Assembly: GCA_017163975.1 (NCBI GenBank)
Contig: JAFFSR010000397.1
Coordinates: 122,501 to 186,500 of the forward strand
DNA length: 64,000 nucleotides
Direction of reading: 5' to 3'
DNA from: Anastatus disparis
Taxonomy: Eukaryota > Arthropoda > Insecta > Hymenoptera > Eupelmidae
Shown here: positions 55,870 to 64,000 of the stretch, piece by piece
Position numbering within the stretch: the first letter of the stretch is position 1
Layout of the letters: each line of letters opens with the position of its first letter
The notes under the pieces: generated by a model
Database searches by the model: none
What the model saw: the letters and a program-made list of their open reading frames with translations, nothing else
Told to the model about the DNA's origin: nothing
Position numbers and translations under genes: made by a program

Positions 55870-57340
55870 AATTTTGTCGTTAAACAGTAGCTCCGATTAC
55901 ATTCCAAATAGTGATTCAGAATCACAAAATAATGAAGCGGATGATGATTTAAAAAACTGACAAGTTGTTAAAAAAACTAGAAAAAGACAAAGGTACCCCA
56001 AAAATCATAGTCAACAACAAGCAAAACGTCTTTGCAATTTCGGTATGTTTAAAATAGATAAATAAATTGTACATATTTTAGTCTGCAAAATATTATAATA
56101 TTTTATAATTTATTCGAAAAAGTTATTCTTGCATTATTAAATTAAACTATAAAAGTTTATCGAAATCGTTTTTATTAATTTTAGGTGAAAGCTATATAAA
56201 TTTCAATAGAAATACAGTTCTGGATAAAAAATTCGTAAAGAATAATTGTAAGTGTAAAATGCAATGTTATCACAAAAATCTATCTGACAAACGTGAAAGC
56301 TTGCTTAATAATTTTTGGAAAATCGCCAATTCTAAGCAACAAAACGCATTTTTGTGTGGCCTAGTGCAACAAAATTCGGTGTCGAGACGAAGAGCGAGAG
56401 ATAGGAGCCAGCGTGAATCTCGTTCTGTCACGTATAAATATTATTTGCCTTTGAAAGAAGCAATTTTTTCAAAACTTTTTCAATTTCTGAAGGCCGCTTG
56501 AATAGAGCGTTGCAAAAACTTCGAGACCGTAAGCCTGCTGGCGAAGACATAAGAGGCTTTCTCGGTTCAGCTAAAAAAATATCTCAGGAAAGAATAATGT
56601 TTGTAATCATATTAGATCGTTTCCCTCTGATCAAAGTCATTACACGCGAAAACAGAATGAGCATCGTAAATATTTACGTTAAGATTTTAATGTAAATAAA
56701 ATGTATACGTTATATGTCGAGCATTGCGAAAAAAATAAAATAATTCCAGTAAAAGCACACTTTTATCGAAAGATATTTAATAGTAAATTTAATTTCCATT
56801 TTCGCTCACCCAGGCAAGATACATGTAAGAAATGTGACATTTACAAAATGCAAATCGTTGATTCATCATAAAAGGAAAATAAGATAAATAATTTTTAACA
56901 CGAAGAACATTTACGAAAAGCAGAATTGGCAAAAACCTCGCTGAAGCAAGATGAAGAAACTGCTTGAAGTAATGAAGGATATTACACATGTACAATCGAT
57001 TTAGAAAAAACATTACCTTTTTCAAAACTCACTGTTTTAGATGCTTATTATAAACGAGACATGTATTGTTATAAATTTGGTTTCACGATGTTGCTCAAAA
57101 GAAAGATTATTTTTACGAATAAGATGAAACAATTGCTTCACGAGGTTCTCAAGAAATTAGTTCTTGTTTAGAAAAACATTTATTAGAAAATGCTAAAAAA
57201 ATGAAATAAATTACTATTAATAGTGATACGTGCACAGGCCAAAATAAGAATATTAAAATGTCCTTAGTTCTCATGTGTCTCTTACAAAACGGTGATATGA
57301 ACACTTATAGTTTTCGAACTTCTGATTAGAATGAAAATGG
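55870..57340 (+). pseudogene. Transposase-like gene of an uncharacterised insect family
   Basis: Pieces in three frames read as one decayed protein. An acidic N-terminal exon (DYIPNSDSESQNNEADDD) is followed by a possible intron with a (T)nAG end near 56185. Then come the zinc-like segment NNCKCKMQCYHKNLSDKRES (from 56247), KYYLPLKEA, MYTLYVEHCEKNKIIPVKAH, FHFRSPRQDTCKKCDIYK and SDTCTGQNKNIKM near 57220. The order and cysteine pattern recall transposase-like proteins that are multi-copy in many insect genomes. The SDxCxGQN segment resembles a catalytic-Asp motif. Stops and frameshifts are frequent and the C-terminus is missing. Confidence 0.65.
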
Positions 57341-57443
57341 CATAAGTCACAGACGGTGAAATGTTTTTTATTAGAATAAAAAAAATCGAAACAATGCTTT
57401 TATGTTAGGTTAAATTATAAAAAAAACGTTATAATCTATCGAT

Positions 57444-58579
57444 TGTAACGGGGAATATATTTAACTAAACAAATTAAATATATTTGTGGGTTTCACGTGT
57501 ACTCTCTTTAAGTACACATGCACTTACCGTTAAATAACTGACTATTGGTTTATAGTCTATCAGCATAATTCAATACCGCCGATCTAATTCGTCTATCTAT
57601 TTCTGACAAAGAAAATCAGTTAAACAATATTTAATACTATTGCAGAACTTCGCTTTGAAGCTTTGCCTCCCGGACGTCTGGTACGACGAAACCCACCGCG
57701 TGTACCCGAGAACTCTGTTAAATACCGTTGATTAAGAAAGAATGTATTCAATTTTATTTGTGACACGGGAATAAGATATATAATTAGCAAGGAAATAAGA
57801 TCATACTCTACTTAATAATTAAATTCAACCTTGATTTTACTTTACTTTATTTAATCAACTTATTAGAATTTAATACAATGGAAAGTAGATATATAAAATA
57901 AATAATGACGTGTTAAAAGTATAATTACACATTCTTGGTAAATAAAGAAAATAAGGCCTAACCTAACCTACAACGCAACGCGTCGACGCGGACGACAGTC
58001 TCTTACGCCGCAAGTTCGAAAAGCAACACATAAAGAAAACTAAGACACGATAAAGTCTGCAGACTTACATTTTATGCCGACGTTTAGGTCAGAGCTTCTC
58101 TTCACCTATGGATCACCCGCGAGGTCCATTTGATGCGGCACCGGATGCACACGGTGCAGCTTTCTATCTCACTCGTGTCCTTTGTGAAGTTCTCGAAAAG
58201 AATTTTGTCGAACGCAGCAAATAGCTAGACACTGATGATTTTCTATTCAATAATCACAGTGCAATCCTCACAAGACAGCGATTTTCTATCCAAAAAATAC
58301 TAACGGACGCTCAAGCACGCACACCAAGAGAATTCATAGCGGCCAACCGGCTTCACGACGCGTTCGCTCTCGTATCCCGCTCGAGTCTCCCCGTCATATC
58401 TTGCGCGCGCCTTCGCTAACCGTCAGCCACGCAAGACGATGAAATATCCGCTCTCTGTCTCACTCTTATACACATAAAGTAAGCATAAAAGCTTACAATA
58501 GGCTGTGCGACTCACAACGAGGAGAGAGACAGAAGTATACTGACATACAGTATATGTATAATTTGCTATCCTCGTTACA
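57444..58579. mobile_element. Solo LTR, 1136 bp
   Basis: It starts TGTAACGGGG and ends CTCGTTACA, giving a 7 bp terminal inversion (TGTAACG/CGTTACA). It is flanked by the direct repeat CGAT (57440-57443 and 58580-58583). No internal retroelement region is present, so it looks like the product of LTR-LTR recombination. Within it is a short CCTAACCTAACCTA near 57958 and GC-rich sequence near 58100-58440. The family is unknown and unrelated to the 253 bp LTRs. Confidence 0.8.
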
Positions 58580-58703
58580 CGATCTAATGCATTTTAATTT
58601 AAAAAAATATTTTCCTGATTTTTTTATTGACTTATAACTTTAACATAAAAAATCTCGAAATTAGAAGTATGTGACTTATGCCGCTCTCATTATCACCCAC
58701 ACA

Positions 58704-59358
58704 ATTGTTATTATAGTTATGAGATCCTGAGAATTTAAAATGTATTATTAGTAGGTTTTGCAATAGCTGATATTAATGGTTGTGAAAGCTGCGCGTTATT
58801 CATGCAAGGAGTTTACACATCTATGCACTACACTAATACCATAAATGACCGTAATACAATAAACAAGGGACCGGCAACACATGATTTTTATGACAGCGGC
58901 CTTTGTAGTAGGCAATAATGTGACCTGGGGAAAACCGAGAAGTCTAAACATGTGAGGCCTAAGAGAAAAGTGGACATACTGAACAGCTCGAAGGAAAGAG
59001 GCTGTAAGGGCTAAACGAACGAACTAGTCGAGTTTAGGCCTTCATCAACTACAGTTCAATTATCAAGGCTCTATGTACAACCAATCAACTCAACACTTAC
59101 AAAGAATATATTTTCATTATACATAAAATCAGAGTTTTTATTTGTACCTTATTCTCTATTTGATCGATTTTTACAGTTGATGTTTCGTTTGTGCTGGAGC
59201 ATTACTAAATCATTCGATAAATCGTTCTTTTGTAAATTCACATTGACTTGATATTATATGAAGGTTATAATATTTTTAATTTTTTTTTTGCGATATATCA
59301 AATTATTCAATAAGGCCCCTGCATAAATATTCTGTATGATATATAGTCCTATTAATAG
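58704..59358. other. Unassigned sequence
   Basis: About 650 bp with no gene or repeat that I can name. Moderate base composition near 58880-59040 does not correspond to a supported ORF. Confidence 0.4.
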
Positions 59359-59443
59359 TATACTGCCGTCCAAAGTATAAAAGTGGTTAACTACATTGGA
59401 ATCCCATTGGAGTTAAGGTTTTCTTACTTTGGACGGCAGTATA
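59359..59443. mobile_element. Tc1/mariner-like mini-MITE, 85 bp with TA ends
   Basis: TATACTGCCGTCCAAAGTA is mirrored by TACTTTGGACGGCAGTATA, and both outer dinucleotides are TA. The loop is only about 45 bp. TIRs of the kind ACTGCCGTCCAAA are common in Tc1-like elements. Confidence 0.75.
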
Positions 59444-60935
59444 GTTAGAGTGTTCTGGCTCTTGCTTTCTTCTGATTCTTCATTTTAATTTGCAATGATT
59501 TCCTGCAGATCTAGTTATGTGAGTATAGCGGCATTCTATTTTGTTTTTATAGGTCTTCATAATTGACCTTTCTGGCTTTTTTTGTCAAGTGTTACTTCCT
59601 TACTTCATTTTTTATTTTCTTTCATCGTTAATGATGTTTAGTTTCGTCTATTCTTTTAGCGTATGTTGACATTAATTTGGTGGAGAGTTCTGAAGTCGTA
59701 GTGGTTCATCTAGTGAAGGAAGTCAGTGAGGTTCCAAATTTTATCGGTGATACTGTTAAATTTTATGATTCGCGTGGAGTGAGAAAAAAAAGATTTTGCT
59801 TTCCTAGGGTCTGTTTTAATGATGTTGTTGGTTTCTTGGCAAACGTCTTGTTTGTACTGATGAGTTCCCATAAATAAGCAGGTGCGAGCGATTGCGTCTC
59901 ACTGTGCTGTGTATGCACATTTTAGGTGTCTGAATTTCTTCATCGAAAGCTCTACGTTGTTGATTGGTTAAAAGAGATTGATGATCATATCGGTGATCTA
60001 ATAGTTGTTATAGTAATATTTATCCGTTGATTCGTAATATATTTAGGTGCAAATAGTTGGGTAAGGTGGTAGTACTTTGATTGTGATTGCTGTTCTTAAA
60101 AGGAGAAGGAAAAGAAAAGAGGAGGACTAGGAAAATTGTTTTTGGGAGAAAAATATATGCATGCCTATTTGTCACGTAGTGCACATATCAAAGTTGTCCC
60201 TTCTATGCTAAATTTTTTTTTTTTTCATTACGGCTGTTGATTGATCAGCCTGGTGTTGGTCTGATAGTAACTACTCCTACAGCCCAAAAAAAAAGATATT
60301 CATCTTCTAGGAAAGTAGTTATTATATATATTCCTTTGGCTTCATTTTTTTTCTGTAAATATGTAAAGAGATTAATAATATACAGAGGTTAATAAAAGAA
60401 GAATGATGCACGTATGGTGTTGTTGTCATTTCTTATACTGTGATGATAGCGAATGTGGAATATCAAATGATCGAAAAGAGGCATTGTATGAATGCAGTTT
60501 CCATTTTTAATGTCTTGTAGGTTTTTTTTATTATAAAAAGTTGTTTCTGCGTGTTTCTTACCGCAGTGCATGATATTGTCTGTTATAAAGACTCTTAGTA
60601 TTCACAAGTACTATAGATTAGGTGCATGTTCTTATATGTTCATGCATCTTTGTTCAATGTCAATCTGCATTATCGTCTTCAGTGATATTGTTCGGTCTAT
60701 GTGGGTTATCGTTGTTGCTTCGCTAGCGTTCCACCGGAATAGAACGAGCAAGAGGTTGTCTTATGATAATGTATATTTTTGTCCCACTAATAATCGTTGA
60801 TAAGTACAGATTTATTTGATTCTTTATTCGTATATATATTTTTTGTTTATTATCAATGATTTTTTCGATAGTTAATTGCCTTGATTGAGTAGGTTCTTGA
60901 GTAATTCGTATTAAGAGCAGGTCGTATGTTCCCAT
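59444..60935. other. Unassigned, possibly old retroelement sequence
   Basis: No domain is visible on either strand. The stretch lies downstream, in the minus sense, of the gag-protease relic and might be its decayed remainder, but no reverse transcriptase motif can be found. Short frames (59677-59877 plus, 60389-60571 minus) lack support. Confidence 0.35.
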
Positions 60936-61275
60936 CCTTTTTTATCAAAAAATTAATTTTTCTGCAAAACCTAATAATTGTAGCAAAAATAAGAAGAAAG
61001 CCCTATCTCGTATAATAAAATGCAATATTTTCTTTTATGAGGAACATTTTTATCGCTTTGTTTTTAAGAAAACTTTGAAAAACTGAATTGTTCACGCTGA
61101 CCTCTATTTTTTAAGTTTTTCAAGATTTTCTTTAAAACAAATCGATAAAAATAATTTTTCCTCATCAAAGAAAATATTGCTTTTCATGATACAAGATGGG
61201 GCTATCTCCTTATTTTTTGCTACAATTATTAGTTTTTGTAAAAAAATCAATTCTTTGATTAGAAAAGGACAGATA
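60936..61275. mobile_element. Foldback MITE, about 340 bp
   Basis: TATCAAAAAATTAATTTTTC...ATAATTGTAGCAAAAATAAG is mirrored by CTTATTTTTTGCTACAATTA...TTTGATTAGAAA. The arms of about 160 bp meet near 61105. No ORF is present. Confidence 0.75.
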
Positions 61276-61418
61276 TACTCGACCTCCTCTTAAAAGGTCT
61301 TTGTTGTAAATCAGAGTTGGCGAGGCTTAATTTCTTTATTTTGTTGCTTGCATGGTGCATTTCAGTCCAAAGGTATTAGTAGCGTCTGCTCTTGTTATCT
61401 TTCTAGGAATTGATGGTT

Positions 61419-62870
61419 TTAAAGTGGTAATTTTTTGTTTATATGTAGAATTGACAACGGTCTAGGTATTGATCTGAGTAATTTTGTTCGAGATTTTTGG
61501 GTTTCAACAAATTTTATAGAAGGAGATAAAGTTATTGGTTTTCTTTGAGATGGGTTTTGAAGTAAAACGCTAAATCGTGAATTAAAATATCCAGCTGCCA
61601 GGTCATAATCAGGTTTATTACCTGACGTTAGGTCTGACATAATTCTCTTTTGAGGGACATGATTGTGTTCCATGTGGTTTGGTAAATCTGTATAAATGTT
61701 TGATGATTTATTTAAGCGTCCTAGTATATCATTTAATTTTGAATATATTAATTAAGGATCCTCAGTTACCATATTCCGAATCAAATTATCATAGATGTTA
61801 CTTCGAGGTTCATGTCTTGGTTCAATACCTGAATGTGTTGTCATCTCCTGGGGTATGACATAATTGTCAAAGTCAAACTAATAATTTTTCGTATTATCGT
61901 TGTATTCGTCGTGTGTGTCACAAAGCAATAAATCTTGATGTAGGATTTCAGTTTCGGTCTAATTTTTGTGAAAGGTTATTTAAGTGTCACGATTGTGATT
62001 ATTCAATATTGTGTCATTGATATGAATGTTCTTGGATGTTTTCGATTGCATAGAGTGCCGTGTTGTTCGGCCGAGCGCGAAGAATGCAACGCTTTGATCT
62101 TGGTTCATCGTGCTTGTAGTCGGCGAAATACATAGGGTGCATAACACCAGATGACATGATGAGGGCATTATCATGGAATAAGATTTTTGTTGATTCCATC
62201 TCCAGGAAGTTGTTTCCTAAGACTCCTATTACTCCACCAGGCAATTCTTTTGTGATTACTTGAAATTTAATAGGGGTATGGGAGAACGTGATTTCGGTTG
62301 ATCCTGCTGTATTAAATGGGACCCCTGTTATTCAGTTAATTGTTATAGCTTCATGCACTGCTATGACAGCATCGCGTTGAAAGACCTTTACATGAATAAG
62401 ATTAATTTCAGTTCCAGTATTGATTAAAAATTCGACTTTGTGTTTTAATTCGAGTGCTTCTAGTTCAATTGACAGTTCTATTTTTTTATTATTCAATTCT
62501 TCAAGGGGTTGCTCGTCATCAAAAAGGTGACTGCTGAAGGATGCTTGGAGATAGCCTTGCTCATCCTGGCGTCCGATCGGTGAGTAGGCAGAAAGTTTAA
62601 ATTTTCTTGTGATTTAGTCTCGGGATGTGGCATCGGGTTATGGGGTATTGCAGTTGATAAGGTGTCATATAGGGATAAGGATACGGATATGACATCGGAG
62701 GCATCAGCGCCATAGGTTGCATGTAAGGATATTGCGTTGGCGACGTATGAAGTGGCAGATAAAGTGTTAGTTGGATACAAATCCAGGCTTCTTCCAGTTT
62801 ATCTTTTTGTATACTTTTTGCACTCATTTTGTCCTCTAGATGCATTATTACCACTTTATTTTTCGGAGTA
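61419..62870 (-). pseudogene. Gag-protease relic of an LTR retroelement
   Basis: Near 62410-62440 the minus strand encodes FLINTGTEINLI, the retropepsin flap-side pattern with Asn in place of the catalytic Asp. GGVIGVLGNNFLEMESTKI near 62210-62240 matches the protease end motif. Upstream (62493-62870) is proline/tyrosine-rich Gag-like sequence with frameshifts, and downstream (61419-61880) polar linker-like sequence such as PQEMTTHSGIEPRHEPRSN. A TGA at about 62335 and other stops disable it. No RT or integrase is seen. The Gag side is cut by repeat-filled element 3. It is not the same family as the 7.7-18 kb element. Confidence 0.55.
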
Positions 62871-62874
62871 ATAA

Positions 62875-63547
62875 CCCATACAGCATGAAAGGACTTTGAA
62901 AGGATTCTGAAAGGATTCATGAAAGGACTACAATCTTTCAGAAAATATTTCACTGAAAGGATTCTGAAATAATTCTATGTCCGAGGTATTATTCTTTTAA
63001 AAATAATACATAAAAATATTTCATAAAGAATTCACAAGTCATTTCAAAATCCTTTCAATGGAAGAATTCTGTAAGGATCCATGAATTCTTTTGGTAATAA
63101 TTCGTAAATATTTTCATACATCTTCCATTGAAAGGATTCTGTAAGAATAATATGAAATATTTTTTAAATATTTCATTGTATTATTTCTAAAAGAAATATA
63201 CCTCGGACATAGAATTATTACAGAATCCTTTCAATGAAAGAATTCTGTAAGGATCCATGAATTCTTTTGGTAATAATTCGTAAATCTTTTCATACATCTT
63301 TCATTGAAAGTATTCTGTAAGAATGATATAAAATATTTTAAAAATATTTCATTGTATTATTTCTGAAAGAAATATACCTCGGACATAGAATTATTACAGA
63401 ATCCTTTCAATGAAAGAATTCTGTAAGGATCCATGAATTCTTTTAGTAATAATGCATTAATCTTTTCATCTATCTTTAGTTGAGAGACGTGTAAAGTTCT
63501 AGAAATTTTATTCTTTCCTGTATTATTTAAGAATCAATTTAGAATTA

Positions 63548-63630
<83 letters not shown>

Positions 63631-64000
63631 ACGGATATATGATGATATAATTATTCATAGGATTACGAATAATTTTACAGCGGTTAAAATCGAAGTTATC
63701 ATAACACAGACATCGCACGCATAACAATTTATAGTTTCCATTTAAGATTCTTATTTTCCTGATATATGAAACGGGAAGCACTCTAACCGCTTGCGAGAGT
63801 AAGAGATACCGCCATCAAGCGGATAAATTATAAACTAATCCCGAAAATATTTCTAAATGATTCTGTTATCTTTCACGTTTTCTTTCATAAAGTCCTTTCA
63901 AAGTCCATTCAGTAAGGATTCATGTAATAACTTTTATTCTCGACATAAGTTATTTCATGAAATATTTCAAAAAGATTTCAAAATTATTTCATGTATGATT
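62875..64000. mobile_element. Repeat-filled element 3, CATGAAA family, runs off window
   Basis: The left end CCCATACAGCATGAAAGG matches the termini of elements 1 and 2. The interior uses the words GAAAGGATTCTG, CCTTTCAATGAAAG and GAAATATTTC. A unit of about 176 bp is repeated (GGATCCATGAATTCTTTT near 63076, 63250, 63428; ACCTCGGACATAGAATTATT near 63200 and 63376). An inverted ATGTCCGAGGTATTATTCTT lies at 62973. The other end lies beyond base 64000. Confidence 0.78.
63550..63631. repeat. (CA)n(TA)n compound microsatellite
   Basis: About 28 CA repeats pass into about 12 TA repeats inside repeat-filled element 3. The open minus-strand frame through it is an artefact. Confidence 0.95.

Larger units (their letters stand above)
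54194..58703 (+). mobile_element. DNA transposon relic, 4.5 kb, with nested insertions
   Basis: The left end TGTATGGGTGACAATAGGAG followed by TGGCATAATTCACA is mirrored at the right end (TGTGACTTATGCCGCTCTCA followed by TTATCACCCACACA, ending 58703). Sub-terminal copies of ATGGCATAAGTCACA also lie near 54386 and 57340. Inside are a CACGTG-rich foldback element, a transposase-like pseudogene and a solo LTR. It directly abuts repeat-filled element 2. I cannot assign a superfamily. Confidence 0.65.

Noticed and set aside
57957..57972. CCTAACCTAACCTA, which looks like the insect telomere repeat
   Set aside because: Only about two and a half units occur, inside a solo LTR. This is too short to be telomeric.
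63545..63781. Frame with VCVCVC and IYIYIY runs
   Set aside because: It is a translation of the compound (CA)n(TA)n microsatellite.

Overview
This is an AT-rich, intron-and-transposon type of eukaryotic sequence, most consistent with an insect. The one host gene fragment I recognise is an animal leucine carboxyl methyltransferase (LCMT1) first exon. The transposon mix (Gypsy LTR element, Helitron with a C48-like protease, APE-type LINE, tRNA-headed SINEs, piggyBac- and Harbinger-like MITEs, many foldback elements) is typical of arthropods, perhaps a hymenopteran. The species guess is inference only.

Layout. 1-7.7 kb: a TTAA-flanked MITE (842-1270) and a 3.6 kb foldback element (2357-5998) that encloses a degenerate tandem array and a second, palindromic MITE. 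7.74-18.03 kb: a full-length minus-strand Gypsy-type LTR retrotransposon with 253 bp LTRs that read as identical, an AAAT target duplication, polypurine tract, primer site, gag, a -1 slippery heptamer, an intact pro-pol, and a broken third ORF in the env position that looks like an F-box/leucine-rich-repeat protein rather than an envelope. 19.1-26.9 kb: foldback elements, a hairpin-headed MITE, a repeat-filled element (22553-24522) and two long palindromes. 26.9-31.9 kb: a decayed plus-strand Helitron (C48-like protease, HUH Rep, Pif1-type helicase). 32.0-33.8 kb: a 35 bp tandem array and a roughly 20 bp GGCCC minisatellite. 33.9-42.7 kb: a dense run of small MITEs around one host exon (LCMT1 exon 1, minus strand, 40265-40462). 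44.2-47.5 kb: a decayed minus-strand LINE. 47.5-48.6 kb: a foldback element interrupted by a SINE with a 14 bp target duplication. 51.6-58.7 kb: a second repeat-filled element abutting a 4.5 kb DNA transposon relic, which itself contains a CACGTG-rich foldback element and a solo LTR. 58.7-62.9 kb: mostly unassigned, with a gag-protease relic. 62.9 kb to the end: a third repeat-filled element running off the window.

The most unusual pattern is the trio of repeat-filled elements (22553-24522, 51594-54193, 62875-end). They share the terminus CCCACACAGCATGAAA or a close variant, in inverted orientation at both ends where both ends are visible, and they carry no gene I can see. Each interior is packed with its own tandem expansion of the same short palindromic vocabulary (TTTCATGAAA, GAAATATTTC, GGAATATTCC). 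The second is the Gypsy element's third ORF. The third is a MITE family whose copies each start with a hairpin of about 170-200 bp, in which the two arms match each other better than they match the arms of sister copies.

All boundaries come from reading by eye. No alignment, database search or folding program was run.
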